Positions 32,259 to 41,065 of a DNA stretch of 64,000 nt are shown here, piece after piece. Source of the stretch: Streptomyces hyaluromycini (lineage in GTDB: Bacteria; Actinomycetota; Actinomycetes; Streptomycetales; Streptomycetaceae). Below the pieces are notes generated by a model. That model was not told the origin of the DNA. It did no database searches and saw only the letters and a list, made by a program, of their open reading frames with translations. The position numbers were made by a program, and so were the translations under genes. Where the stretch lies: contig NZ_BCFL01000019.1 of the NCBI RefSeq assembly GCF_002217755.1, positions 742,712-806,711 of the forward strand, read 5' to 3'. Position 1 is the first letter of the stretch; every line of letters begins with the position of its first letter.

Positions 32259-33437
32259 ATGCGCACCACCGTCGGCATCATCGGAGCCGGACCCGCCGGG
32301 CTCCTCCTCGCGCGGCTGCTGCACAACGCGGGCATCGACTCGGTCGTCCTGGAGAGCCGCGACCGCTCCTACGTCGAGCACCGCCAGCGCGCCGGGATCC
32401 TGGAGCAGGGCACGGTGGACGTGCTGCGCGAGGCCGGCGCCGCGGAGCGCATGGACCGCGAGGGCCTGCGCCACGACGGCATCGAGCTCCGCTTCGACCG
32501 GCAGCGCCACCGCGTCGACTTCCCCGGCCTCACCGGCGGCCGGTCCGTGACGGTCTACGCCCAGACCGAGGTCTGCAAGGACCTCATCGCCCTCCAGTTC
32601 AAGGAGGGCGGCCCGCTGCTCTTCGAGGCGGAGGCGCTGGCGGTGGAGGGCGCCGGGAGCGACCGGCCGCGCATCCGGTTCCGGCACGAGGGCCGCGAGG
32701 ACGTCCTGGAGTGCGAGTACGTCGTCGGCTGCGACGGCTTCTGGGGCGTCGCCCGCGAGGCGTTCCCCGAGTCCCTCTCCCGGGTCTTCGAACGCACCTA
32801 CCCCTACGCCTGGCTGGGTATCCTCGCCGACGTCGCTCCCTCCCACGACGAACTGGTCTACGCCCGCCACGACCGGGGCTTCGCCCTCCTCTCCATGCGC
32901 TCCCCGTCCGTCTCCCGCCTCTACCTCCAGGTCCCGGCGGACACGGACGCCGAGGACTGGACCGACGAGGCGATCTGGGACGAGCTGGAGCGGCGCCTGG
33001 AGACCGACGACGACTGGCGCCTCGCGCGCGGCCCGATCACCCAGAAGTCGGTCACACCCATGCGGTCGTACGTCCACGAGCCCATGCGGCACGGCCGGCT
33101 CTTCCTCGCCGGGGACGCCGCCCACATCGTGCCGCCGACCGGCGCCAAGGGGCTGAACCTCGCCGTCGGTGACGTCGTCACCTTCGCCCGCGCCCTGCTC
33201 CACGAGCGGGACACGGGCTCGCCGGAGCTGCTCGACGCCTACTCGGCGACCTGCCTGCGCCGGATCTGGCAGGCCGAGCGGTTCTCGTACGACATGACGA
33301 GCATGCTCCACCCCGGCCCCGGCGACAGCCCCTTCGACGCCCGGCTCCAGCTGGCCCGGCTCGGCCGGATCGCCTCCTCCCGGGCCGCCGAGACCGACCT
33401 CGCGGAGGCCTACACCGGCTTCCCCCTGGACGCCTGA
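32259..33437 (+). CDS. pobA: 4-hydroxybenzoate 3-monooxygenase
   Basis: A 392-aa class A flavoprotein that hydroxylates 4-hydroxybenzoate to protocatechuate with NAD(P)H and O2. It has the FAD motif VGIIGAGPAGLLLARLL, the DG motif VVGCDGFWGVAREAF, and the second FAD motif LFLAGDAAHIVPPTGAKGLN with PobA-typical RSYVEHRQRAGILEQG. Length equals the usual 390-395 aa. No protocatechuate dioxygenase genes are nearby, so its product feeds a pathway encoded elsewhere. Confidence 0.94.
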   Translation: MRTTVGIIGAGPAGLLLARLLHNAGIDSVVLESRDRSYVEHRQRAGILEQGTVDVLREAGAAERMDREGLRHDGIELRFDRQRHRVDFPGLTGGRSVTVYAQTEVCKDLIALQFKEGGPLLFEAEALAVEGAGSDRPRIRFRHEGREDVLECEYVVGCDGFWGVAREAFPESLSRVFERTYPYAWLGILADVAPSHDELVYARHDRGFALLSMRSPSVSRLYLQVPADTDAEDWTDEAIWDELERRLETDDDWRLARGPITQKSVTPMRSYVHEPMRHGRLFLAGDAAHIVPPTGAKGLNLAVGDVVTFARALLHERDTGSPELLDAYSATCLRRIWQAERFSYDMTSMLHPGPGDSPFDARLQLARLGRIASSRAAETDLAEAYTGFPLDA

Positions 33438-33632
33438 CGGATCTCCGGCCGATTCCGGTCATGTTCCGGCTTCGTCATGGAATGAAGCCCTCCATGGCCG
33501 GGAATCAGGGCTCCGCGTAGCGTGTTGCGCACCAGGGTGAGGGAAAGATCCTCCGCAGGTAGTAGGGTCAGTCTTTTGCCAATCCATTACTCTTGACGCC
33601 AAGGCCACGCACGGTGGCCATGGAGGAGTGAA

Positions 33633-34493
33633 ATGAGGAGCAGCAACCCGGTCTTCTCGCGACGGGGGTTCAGCCGCGACAACGGCTACGCGGGCTTCAA
33701 CACCGCGCCGCAGGCCGGGTACGCCCAGGGCAACCCGTACGCGCAGAACCCGTACGCGAACAACCCGTACGCCCAGCAGGACCTCCAGCAGGGCGCCCCG
33801 CCGCAGGCCCCGGCCACCACCGGCCGGATGACGATGGACGACGTCGTTACACGCTCGGGCATGACGCTCGGCACGGTCGTCGTCGGCGCGGTCCTCGCCT
33901 GGGCCCTGCTGTCGGTCTCGTCCACGAGCTACGGCCTGGCCGTCGGCTCCGCGATCATCGCGTTCGTCCTGGCCATGATCCAGAGCTTCAAGCGCACCCC
34001 GGTGCCCGCGCTGATCCTGGGATACGCCGCGTTCGAGGGCGTCTTCCTCGGCGTCATCAGCGAGATGTACAACAGCCAGTGGAGCGGCGCCCCGTTCCAG
34101 GCGGTGCTCGGCACCCTGGCGGTCTCGGCGGCGACCCTGCTGGTCTACAAGGCCGGCTGGATCCGCGTCACCGCCCGCTACGCCCGCATCGGCATGGCCA
34201 TCGCCATCGCCTTCGTGCTGGTCATGGCGGTCAACCTGCTGCTGGTCGCGTTCGGCGTCGCCGAGAACGGCGGACTGCGCAGCTTCGGGCCGCTCGGTGC
34301 GATCGTCGGCATCATCGCGATCCTGCTCGGCGCGTTCTTCCTGACCCTCGACTTCAAGCAGATCGAGGACGGCATCGCCTACGGCGCCCCGAAGAACGAG
34401 GCCTGGCTGGCCGCGTTCGGCCTCACCATGACGCTGGTGTGGATCTACGTCGAGATGCTGCGCCTGGTGGCGATCTTCAGCAGCAACGACTAG
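33633..34493 (+). CDS. Bax inhibitor-1/YccA family membrane protein
   Basis: A 286-aa protein starting at ATG 33633 behind GGAGGAG. The cytoplasmic head has near repeats NPYAQ, NPYAN, NPYAQ. Seven membrane helices follow from residue 85 (TLGTVVVGAVLAWALL) to the end, with the family feature FLTLDFKQIEDGIAYGAPKNEAW. Relatives act as pH-gated calcium leak channels or protease modulators. It is monocistronic, with a strong terminator behind it. Confidence 0.92.
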   Translation: MRSSNPVFSRRGFSRDNGYAGFNTAPQAGYAQGNPYAQNPYANNPYAQQDLQQGAPPQAPATTGRMTMDDVVTRSGMTLGTVVVGAVLAWALLSVSSTSYGLAVGSAIIAFVLAMIQSFKRTPVPALILGYAAFEGVFLGVISEMYNSQWSGAPFQAVLGTLAVSAATLLVYKAGWIRVTARYARIGMAIAIAFVLVMAVNLLLVAFGVAENGGLRSFGPLGAIVGIIAILLGAFFLTLDFKQIEDGIAYGAPKNEAWLAAFGLTMTLVWIYVEMLRLVAIFSSND

Positions 34494-34523
34494 CTCGACG
34501 GCAAGCTGTAGCAAGCGAGCTGA

Positions 34524-34556
34524 GAAGGGCCCCGGGTCACCGCCCCGGGGCCCTTC
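34524..34556. terminator. bidirectional terminator
   Basis: GAAGGGCCCCGGG (34524-34536) pairs with CCCGGGGCCCTTC (34544-34556) between convergent genes. Confidence 0.85.
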
Positions 34557-34577
34557 GCCGTCTGTGTGCGTGCGCGC

Positions 34578-34808
34578 CTAGAGAAGTTTGCGCGCGGCCC
34601 TCCTCAGGTCGTACTCATGGATCAACGCCTTCGCGTGGCCGTACGCGAGGTTGTGCTCGTGGCGGAGCCAGCTGACCTTTTCCTCGAAACGGAAGAGGGC
34701 GGGGCCTTCGTCGACGGTGCGCAACCAGTCGGACACTTCACGACCGGTGCAGTGGGGGATGCGGGCGAGCAGGTTGCGATGGGTCTCCTCGGAGAAGACT
34801 TGGGACAT
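34578..34808 (-). CDS. DUF4287-type small protein
   Basis: A 76-aa soluble protein. TGREVSDWLRTVDE, followed by WLRHEHNLAYGHAKALIHEYDLRR, is the pattern of DUF4287 domains. No function is known for the family. It is monocistronic, convergent with the Bax1-I gene and divergent from the next one. Confidence 0.8.
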   Translation of the reverse strand: MSQVFSEETHRNLLARIPHCTGREVSDWLRTVDEGPALFRFEEKVSWLRHEHNLAYGHAKALIHEYDLRRAARKLL

Positions 34809-34914
34809 CGGCGCCTCCGGTGCGCAAAGGGGGTTGTAGCCGGTCCTTCACGTCACCGTGCCTGAGTGTTGGCGTGTTGGCAACAGTCGTGACAAGACAG
34901 CCGGTGGCACGCGT

Positions 34915-34920
34915 TACGCT
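34915..34920 (+). promoter_or_regulatory. -10 box for a leaderless mRNA
   Basis: TACGCT ends six bases before the GTG at 34927 and no ribosome site is present, as before mazG. Confidence 0.5.
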
Positions 34921-34926
34921 CACGGC

Positions 34927-35238
34927 GTGGTTGATACGACGCCTCTCACCCGTGCCGTGGAACACTTCGCCGACAAGCTGAGGGCGGCACCGCAGAGCCG
35001 GCTGCAGCGGGGCGCCGCCGCCGAGGCGCTGGGGCTGGCCAGGGAGTTGGCCCGGTGGGCGCAGGCGGTCGAGGAGCCGGGCACCGAGAGCCGCGAGATG
35101 CCGGACGCCGGGATGTTCGCGGTGGCCGACCAAATCACTGTGGCCGGGAACGACTTGGCGGTGGTGCTGAAGAACGAGGCCGAGGTGGGGGATGCGGTGC
35201 GGCTGGTGGAGGAGGCGCAGAAGAGGGCGGGGGTGTGA
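34927..35238 (+). CDS. small helical protein of unknown function
   Basis: A 103-aa protein starting at GTG 34927, probably from a leaderless message. It is all-helical in appearance: TRAVEHFADKLRAAPQSRLQ, AEALGLARELARWAQAVE, VGDAVRLVEEAQKRAGV. No motif or signal was found. Its third-base G/C use fits coding sequence. A large hairpin follows and separates it from the convergent next gene. Confidence 0.75.
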   Translation: MVDTTPLTRAVEHFADKLRAAPQSRLQRGAAAEALGLARELARWAQAVEEPGTESREMPDAGMFAVADQITVAGNDLAVVLKNEAEVGDAVRLVEEAQKRAGV

Positions 35239-35261
35239 GGGCCGTGCGTGGTCGGGTGCGG

Positions 35262-35346
35262 CGCCGTCGTGGCTGGTCGCGCAGTTCCCCGCGCCCCTTC
35301 TTTTGCTTTTGGGGGCGCGGGGAACTGCGCGAACAACCCCCACGCA
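35262..35346. repeat. dispersed palindromic repeat, copy 3, acting as bidirectional terminator
   Basis: GCGCAGTTCCCCGCGCCCC (35279-35297) pairs perfectly with GGGGCGCGGGGAACTGCGC (35312-35330), 19 bp around a T-rich loop. The same core occurs in copies 1, 2 and 4. Confidence 0.85.
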
Positions 35347-35366
35347 CCCGCACCCGACAACGCACC

Positions 35367-36149
35367 TCAGAGCGACGCTATGACCCTGTCCGCCAGGATG
35401 TAGACGTTCTCCTCGCCGCACGCGAACGTCAGCGTGTACGCGCCGGAGATCCCCGAACCGCCGAGCAGATACGGCGTCTCACCGGCGCCCAGGGCGGCAG
35501 CCAACCGCTCCGCCGTCTCCCGGTGCCCCGGCGTCATGCACAGGGTCGTGCCGTCGGCGAAGACATAGACGTCCAGCGTCCCCAGCGGACCGGGACGGAC
35601 GTCGGAGAGTTCGACCTGGGACTCGGCCAGCTGCTCCAGCGTCGCGACCGTACGCTCATGGTCGTTCACCACCGGCGACTGCACCGGTACGAAGTCCGGG
35701 TGGGACGGGTGACGGCGGCGGGCCGCCGCCAGTTCCGGGGACTCCCCGGTGAACTCGTCGGGCTCCGCCGCCGGCTCGGCGACCGGCTCAAGACCCACGA
35801 AGTCGCTCTGCCGGGGCAGGAACGGCTCGCCGTCCGCCAGACCCAGCAGCGACGGCGCGTCGGAGGCGTCACGCGCCTCCTGCGCGGCCCAGAAGGCACG
35901 CGCCTCGGCCAGCTCCCGCTCCCGCTCCTCGGCCAGCGCCTCCGCCACGGCGGCGCGTATCTCCTCGGCGGCGGCATGACTGCGGGCCGCAGGCATGAGC
36001 GCGCGCAAGGTCGCGGCCTGGTTCTGGGCAAGCTGGGTGTGCAGCTCGGCGACCTGGCGGCGCAGCTTCAGAACGGTGCGCAGGACAGCGACGCCCACGG
36101 CGCCCGTGGCGGCCGTGGTGAGCAGCAAGGCGATCGGCATGGCGCTCAC
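35367..36149 (-). CDS. membrane-anchored protein of unknown function
   Basis: A 260-aa protein starting at GTG 36149 behind GGGAG (ATG 36140 is also possible). One N-terminal membrane helix (PIALLLTTAATGAVGVAVL) leads to a coiled coil (KLRRQVAELHTQLAQ and EEIRAAVAEALAEERERELAE), an acidic Pro-rich linker and a C-terminal beta domain (LDVYVFADGTTLCMTPG, YTLTFACGEENVYILAD). No enzyme motif was seen. It is monocistronic. Confidence 0.8.
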   Translation of the reverse strand: MSAMPIALLLTTAATGAVGVAVLRTVLKLRRQVAELHTQLAQNQAATLRALMPAARSHAAAEEIRAAVAEALAEERERELAEARAFWAAQEARDASDAPSLLGLADGEPFLPRQSDFVGLEPVAEPAAEPDEFTGESPELAAARRRHPSHPDFVPVQSPVVNDHERTVATLEQLAESQVELSDVRPGPLGTLDVYVFADGTTLCMTPGHRETAERLAAALGAGETPYLLGGSGISGAYTLTFACGEENVYILADRVIASL

Positions 36150-36346
36150 TGACGTACTCCCGGTTCAAAATCGACCCCCGACTTCCTACATCAGCTTGAA
36201 GGGTGGACTATCAAGCTGTCAGTGCGTAACGTCACGAAACGGACAGGGCTTTGGCCCTGGGGTTTACCGGGACAACCGCGCTGACCTGCGGCGATACCCC
36301 CTCAGAGGGAGATAGGTCACATCCTGGGGGAGATTGGATCACAAAT

Positions 36347-36383
36347 CGGCCCGGTGTTCGGGGTTTTCTCGAACACCGGGCCG
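36347..36383 (-). terminator. terminator downstream of thiolase
   Basis: CGGCCCGGTGTTCG (36347-36360) pairs with CGAACACCGGGCCG (36370-36383), 14 bp, with four A on the reverse strand loop side. Confidence 0.8.
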
Positions 36384-36421
36384 TGGTGTCACGGTGGGTC
36401 CCGTGACGGTTACTCAGCGAC

Positions 36422-37642
36422 TCAGCTGAGGCGCTCGATGACCATCGCCATGCCCTGGCCGCCGCCGACGCACATCGTCTCCAGGCCGAACTGCTTGTCG
36501 TGGAACTGGAGGGAGTTGATGAGCGTGCCGGTGATGCGGGCGCCCGTCATGCCGAAGGGGTGGCCGACGGCGATGGCGCCGCCGTTCACGTTCAGCTTCT
36601 CCAGTGGGATGTTCAGGTCGCGGTAGGAGGGGATCACCTGGGCGGCGAACGCCTCGTTGATCTCGACCAGGTCGATGTCGTCGATGGTGAGACCGGCGCG
36701 GCTCAGGGCCTGCTTGCTCGCCTCCACCGGGCCGAGGCCCATGATCTCGGGGGAGAGGCCGGTGACGCCGGTGGACACGATCCGGGCGAGTGGGGTCAGG
36801 CCCAGCTCGCGGGCCTTGGTGTCGCTCATGATGACGACCGCGGCGGCGCCGTCGTTCAGCGGGCAGCAGTTGCCGGCCGTGACCAGGCCGTCGGGGCGGA
36901 AGACCGGCTTCAGGCCGGCGACGCCCTCCAGGGTGACGCCGGCACGCGGACCGTCGTCCTTGCTGACGACCGTGCCGTCGGGGAGGGTCACCGGGGTGAT
37001 CTCGCGCTCCCAGAAGCCGTTCTTGATGGCTTCCTCGGCGAGGTTCTGGGAGCGGACGCCGAACTCGTCCATGTCCTGGCGGGTGACGCCCTTGATGCGG
37101 GCCAGGTTCTCGGCGGTCTGGCCCATCGCGATGTACGGGTCGGGGAGCAGGCCGTCCTCGCGCGGGTCGTGCCAGGTGGAGCCGGTCGACGCGGCGGTGG
37201 CGGCGGTGCGGGCCTGGGCCTCGTCGAAGATCGGGTTCATGGTGCCCGGGAGGCCGTCGGAGCTGCCCTTGGCGTACCGGGAGACCATCTCGACGCCGGC
37301 CGAGATGAAGACGTCGCCCTCGCCGGCCTTGATGGCGTGCAGGGCCATGCGGCTGGTCTGGAGGGACGAGGAACAGTACCGGGTGATCGTGGTGCCGGGC
37401 AGGTAGTCCATGCCCATCTGCACGGCGACGATCCGGCCGAGGTTGTAGCCCTGCTCGCCGCCGGGGAGGCCGCAGCCGAGCATCAGGTCGTCGATGTCCC
37501 TCGGGTCGAGCTCGGGGACCTTGGCGAGGGCGGCCTGGATGATCGTCGCGGTGAGGTCGTCGGGGCGCAGGTCCTTCAGGGAGCCCTTGACGGCGCGGCC
37601 GATCGGGGAACGGGCGGTCGAGACGATGACGGCTTCGGGCAT
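36422..37642 (-). CDS. acetyl-CoA C-acetyltransferase (thiolase)
   Basis: A 406-aa thiolase that condenses or cleaves acyl-CoA. The nucleophile is Cys in RYCSSSLQTSRMA (about residue 90); INEAFAAQV, GGAIAVGHPFGMTGAR with the catalytic His, and the second Cys in ETMCVGGGQG are present. The set fits fatty acid beta-oxidation thiolases of the FadA type. ATG 37642 follows GGAG. A palindromic AAGCGCTT element lies about 160 bp upstream and may bind a TetR-type repressor. No acyl-CoA dehydrogenase gene is adjacent. Confidence 0.94.
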   Translation of the reverse strand: MPEAVIVSTARSPIGRAVKGSLKDLRPDDLTATIIQAALAKVPELDPRDIDDLMLGCGLPGGEQGYNLGRIVAVQMGMDYLPGTTITRYCSSSLQTSRMALHAIKAGEGDVFISAGVEMVSRYAKGSSDGLPGTMNPIFDEAQARTAATAASTGSTWHDPREDGLLPDPYIAMGQTAENLARIKGVTRQDMDEFGVRSQNLAEEAIKNGFWEREITPVTLPDGTVVSKDDGPRAGVTLEGVAGLKPVFRPDGLVTAGNCCPLNDGAAAVVIMSDTKARELGLTPLARIVSTGVTGLSPEIMGLGPVEASKQALSRAGLTIDDIDLVEINEAFAAQVIPSYRDLNIPLEKLNVNGGAIAVGHPFGMTGARITGTLINSLQFHDKQFGLETMCVGGGQGMAMVIERLS

Positions 37643-37802
37643 CTCACGGCTCCAATGAAGAAGGGGCGGCGCGCGGCGCCTCGTTGAGGGGTGGCGGCCG
37701 GGCGACGGGTGGGCGTACGAAGGTGGGCAGGGCCGCTTCGGAAGTTACCGGTACGTATGTCATCGGTCACCGGTGTCGGGGTGTGACACTGGCCGCACTT
37801 TC

Positions 37803-37816
37803 TAAGCGCTTGCTTG
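37803..37816. promoter_or_regulatory. candidate TetR-type operator upstream of thiolase
   Basis: TAAGCGCTTGCTT has an AAGCGCTT centre at 37804-37811. Similar AAGCAAGCGCTT sites control acyl-CoA metabolism genes in actinobacteria; this assignment is by resemblance. Confidence 0.4.
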
Positions 37817-37829
37817 GCTGGTCTGCCGG

Positions 37830-37990
37830 GGTGCGTCGTCGGCTGCGGGTGGGTGGGGGTTGCTCGCGCAGTTCCCCGCGCCCCTTACGGGGCGCTGCCC
37901 AGCCGCTCCTCTCGCAGCTACCCAGCTGCGGGCAGGCGTGCCGCAGGGCGGCACGGGTGGGCGCTGGGGGTCCCCCCTCTGGGGGAGGCA
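37830..37990. repeat. dispersed palindromic repeat, copy 4, with a second hairpin element
   Basis: GCGCAGTTCCCCGCGCCCCTT at 37866-37886 is the shared core. TGGGGGTCCCCCCTCTGGGGGAG at 37965-37987 belongs to the GGGGGTNCCCCC family. Together they fill most of the 400-bp gap between thiolase and SGNH hydrolase; no ORF was supported here. Confidence 0.75.
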
Positions 37991-38046
37991 CCCTGTCGGC
38001 GCCGGTAAGCGACACCCCCTGCCCCAGCTACCGCGTCCTCTCTGTC

Positions 38047-39144
38047 CTACTCCGTCGTACCGGCCCTCGACCTCGCCTCTTCGGAAGCCGAGTCGGGCGG
38101 GAGGGTGGGCGGCGGTTCCACGGGCTGGCGCCGGCGGCGTTTCAGCAGGGCCCAGGGGCCACGCGGACCCGTCGGCATCGCCGCCGTGACCTCCGTGCCG
38201 GCCTCGGCTGCCGCCTCCGCCGCGGCTCGGGCGACCGGCAGGAAGCCCTCGCGACGGCTGACGTCGGGGCGTTCCTCCTCCGCCGGCCACAGGCCGAGGG
38301 CCGCGCAGACCGTCGGCAGCACCGCCATCGCCGCCGTGGCGTAGCCCTCCGCCGAGGGGTGGAAGTTGTCGGGGCCGAACAGCTCGCGCGGGTTGGCCGC
38401 GAACTCGGGGCCGAGCAGGTCGCCCAGCGACACCGTGCGGCCGCCCTGCTCCACCGTCCCGATCGTCTGGGCCGCCGCCAGCTGCCGGGACGCCCGCCGG
38501 GCCAGCCAGCGCAGCGGCTGTCGTACCGGCTCGATCGTGCCCAGGTCGGGGCAGGTGCCGACCACGACCTCGGCGCCGGCCGTGCGCAGCCGGCGGACGG
38601 CCGCCGAGAGGTGGCGGACCGAGCGGGTCGGCGGCATACGGCGCGTGACGTCGTTCGCGCCGATCATGATCACGCAGACGTCGGGGACCGGCGAGGCCGT
38701 GCCCAGGACCAGCGCCACCTGGCGGTCCAGGTCGTCGGACTGGGCGCCGGGCTGCGCCACGTTGCTGAGCCGGACCGGGCGTTCGGCCACGGCCGCGAGG
38801 CCCGACGCCAGCAGCGCGCCCGGCGTCTGGGCAGCCCGGTGCACGCCCTGCCCGGCCGCCGTGGAGTCGCCGAGCATCGTCAGGAGGATGGGCGGCTCAC
38901 CAGAGGCGCCGTACCCTCCCCCACTCTCGGCTTCGGTCGAGTGGGGGGACCCCCACCCGTAGCAGCCGTCCGCGGTCGGCACCCGGCCGCCGCTGTTGCC
39001 GTTGTGCACCGCCGTCCTGGCCATCCGCACCTCGGCCAGCACCAGGCCCACCGCGGCCGCGCCGACCAGCCCGACCCCGCCGCCGCCGTACGCCGCCCCG
39101 GCCGCGATCCGCCGGGCCACCCGCGCCCTCGACATGTTCGTCAT
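38047..39144 (-). CDS. SGNH/GDSL hydrolase
   Basis: A 365-aa hydrolase. An N-terminal hydrophobic segment (GAAYGGGGVGLVGAAAVGLVL) anchors it. Block I is MLGDSTAAGQG with the Ser nucleophile, block III GANDVT, and block V DNFHPSAEGY with Asp and His. ATG 39144 is chosen (GGAGGT upstream) over ATG 39213. A repeat element encodes CYGWGSPHSTEAESGGGYG between the anchor and block I and is probably an in-frame insertion. The substrate (lipid or acetyl ester) is unknown. Confidence 0.9.
   Translation of the reverse strand: MTNMSRARVARRIAAGAAYGGGGVGLVGAAAVGLVLAEVRMARTAVHNGNSGGRVPTADGCYGWGSPHSTEAESGGGYGASGEPPILLTMLGDSTAAGQGVHRAAQTPGALLASGLAAVAERPVRLSNVAQPGAQSDDLDRQVALVLGTASPVPDVCVIMIGANDVTRRMPPTRSVRHLSAAVRRLRTAGAEVVVGTCPDLGTIEPVRQPLRWLARRASRQLAAAQTIGTVEQGGRTVSLGDLLGPEFAANPRELFGPDNFHPSAEGYATAAMAVLPTVCAALGLWPAEEERPDVSRREGFLPVARAAAEAAAEAGTEVTAAMPTGPRGPWALLKRRRRQPVEPPPTLPPDSASEEARSRAGTTE
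38916..38955. repeat. palindromic repeat inserted in SGNH hydrolase gene
   Basis: CTCCCCCACTCTCGG-CTTCG-GTCGAGTGGGGGGACCCCCA; arms pair across a CTTCG loop. It keeps the frame open. Confidence 0.75.
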
Positions 39145-39340
39145 GCGTCGCCGCCACCTCCTCGTTGCCGCACATCCACTCCTTGCCCCGTACAGGGCGT
39201 CCGTCAATCTCAACGGGGAGTGAACCTCCGGAGCGGTCGCTGATCAGGACCGTTTCGTCCCGGCGGCCCGATCCGCCGGACAGGCCCTAGGCTGGCGGCA
39301 CCACTAGGACCACACCTTTTGCAAGCAACCGGAGACAACG

Positions 39341-40732
39341 GTGCGATTCCACGACTCGATGATCAGCCTCGTCGGCAACACCCCGCTGGTGAGACTCAAC
39401 AGCGTCACCCAGGGCATCCAGGCCACCGTGCTCGCCAAGGTCGAGTACTTCAACCCGGGCGGGTCCGTGAAGGACCGCATCGCGCTGCGGATGATCGAGG
39501 CCGCGGAGAAGAGCGGGGAGCTGCAGCCCGGCGGGACGATCGTCGAGCCGACCAGCGGGAACACCGGGGTGGGGCTGGCGATCGTGGCCCAGCAGAAGGG
39601 GTACAAGTGCATCTTCGTGTGCCCCGACAAGGTGAGCACCGACAAGATCAACGTGCTGCGGGCGTACGGCGCCGAGGTCGTGGTCTGCCCCACCGCCGTC
39701 GACCCGGAGCACCCGGACTCGTACTACAACGTCTCCGACCGGCTGGTCCGCGAGACGCCCGGCGCGTGGAAGCCGGACCAGTACTCCAACCCGAACAACC
39801 CCCTCTCGCACTATCACTCGACCGGCCCCGAGCTGTGGGAGCAGACGGCGGGGAAGATCACCCATTTCGTGGCGGGCGTGGGCACCGGCGGGACCATCTC
39901 CGGTACCGGGCGCTACCTGAAGGACGCCAGTGAGGGCCGGGTGCAGGTCGTCGGCGCCGACCCGGAGGGCTCCGTCTACTCCGGCGGTTCCGGGCGGCCG
40001 TACCTGGTCGAGGGTGTCGGCGAGGACTTCTGGCCCACCGCCTACGACCGGACCGTCGCCGACGAGATCGTCGCCGTGTCGGACAAGGACTCCTTCCAGA
40101 TGACCCGGCGGCTGGCCAAGGAGGAGGGCCTGCTGGTCGGCGGCTCCTGCGGGATGGCCGTCGTGGCCGCGCTGCGGGTGGCCGAGCGGCTCGGCCCGGA
40201 CGACGTGGTCGTCGTCCTCCTCCCGGACAGCGGCCGCGGCTACCTGAGCAAGATCTTCAACGACGAGTGGATGGCCGACTACGGCTTCCTGGAGGACGAG
40301 GGCCCGAGCGCCCGCGTCGGCGACGTGCTCAGCGACAAGGCCGGGGCCACCATCCCCTCCCTCGTCCACATGCACCCGGACGAGACCGTCGGACAGGCCA
40401 TCGAGGTGCTGCGCGAGTACGGCGTCTCGCAGATGCCCGTCGTCAAGCCGGGCGCCGGGCACCCGGACGTGATGGCCGCCGAGGTCGTCGGCTCGGTCGT
40501 CGAACGCGAGCTGCTCGACGCGCTGTTCAGCAAGCGGGCCTCCCTGGAGGACCCGCTGGAGAAGCACATGTGCGCCCCGCTGCCCCAGGTCGGCTCCGGC
40601 GAGCCGGTCGCGGACCTGATGACGGTGCTGGGCGCGGCCGACGCCGCGATCGTCCTCGTCGAGGGCAAGCCCACCGGAGTGGTCAGCCGCCAGGACCTGC
40701 TGGCCTTTCTCGCCAAGGGCGGCAAGCAGTAG
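39341..40732 (+). CDS. cbs: cystathionine beta-synthase
   Basis: A 463-aa PLP enzyme joining homocysteine and serine to cystathionine. It starts at GTG 39341. The catalytic part has ISLVGNTPLVRL, NPGGSVKDRIA with the PLP Lys, PTSGNTGVGLA and GVGTGGTISGTGRYL, and EGVGEDFWP. Two CBS domains follow from residue 340 (VHMHPDETVGQAIEVLREYG and a second ending VSRQDLLAFLAKG), which typically bind adenosyl ligands. There is no heme-binding N-terminus as in animals. A TAGGCT at 39288-39293 may be its -10 box. Confidence 0.93.
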   Translation: MRFHDSMISLVGNTPLVRLNSVTQGIQATVLAKVEYFNPGGSVKDRIALRMIEAAEKSGELQPGGTIVEPTSGNTGVGLAIVAQQKGYKCIFVCPDKVSTDKINVLRAYGAEVVVCPTAVDPEHPDSYYNVSDRLVRETPGAWKPDQYSNPNNPLSHYHSTGPELWEQTAGKITHFVAGVGTGGTISGTGRYLKDASEGRVQVVGADPEGSVYSGGSGRPYLVEGVGEDFWPTAYDRTVADEIVAVSDKDSFQMTRRLAKEEGLLVGGSCGMAVVAALRVAERLGPDDVVVVLLPDSGRGYLSKIFNDEWMADYGFLEDEGPSARVGDVLSDKAGATIPSLVHMHPDETVGQAIEVLREYGVSQMPVVKPGAGHPDVMAAEVVGSVVERELLDALFSKRASLEDPLEKHMCAPLPQVGSGEPVADLMTVLGAADAAIVLVEGKPTGVVSRQDLLAFLAKGGKQ

Positions 40733-40865
40733 CGAAACGTCCGGTGAACGGCCCGTGACCCCGCGGAACTTGCCGTTTCCTATCCGAGTGGTGGACTTCG
40801 CGGAAGTGGTACGAGCGTGTCACGTGCGCGCAGCACCCGCTTAACACGGGTCCGGCAGATTAGTG

Positions 40866-40908
40866 GGTGTCGGCAGGGCGGGAGCGGCTCCCCGCCTCGG
40901 CCGACACC
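40866..40908. terminator. large hairpin downstream of cbs
   Basis: GGTGTCGGC (40866-40874) pairs with GCCGACACC (40900-40908) and encloses a second stem GGCGGG/CCCGCC. It probably ends cbs transcription. The 333-bp gap holds no ORF. Confidence 0.6.
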
Positions 40909-40994
40909 GAACGTCCAAGGACCTCCGGAGCGGCTCCCGGACCTCCATGGACGCTTGGACGCGAAGCCCGGCCCTGACCCGGCTCGTGTCCCTC

Positions 40995-41047
40995 GCGGGG
41001 ACCGCCGTCGTCCCGCCCCCCGGTAACGGGGGTGCGGCGGTCCCCGC
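40995..41047 (-). terminator. nested hairpin downstream of MmyB-like regulator
   Basis: GCGGGGACCGCCG (40995-41007) pairs with CGGCGGTCCCCGC (41035-41047), with CCCCC/GGGGG inside. It lies just beyond the stop of the reverse-strand regulator. Confidence 0.7.
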
Positions 41048-41065
41048 GCATTACTTTTCCCGGCC

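Noticed and set aside
34079..34675. 198-aa frame overlapping the Bax1-I gene
   Set aside because: It is a frame-shifted shadow running through the terminator hairpin.
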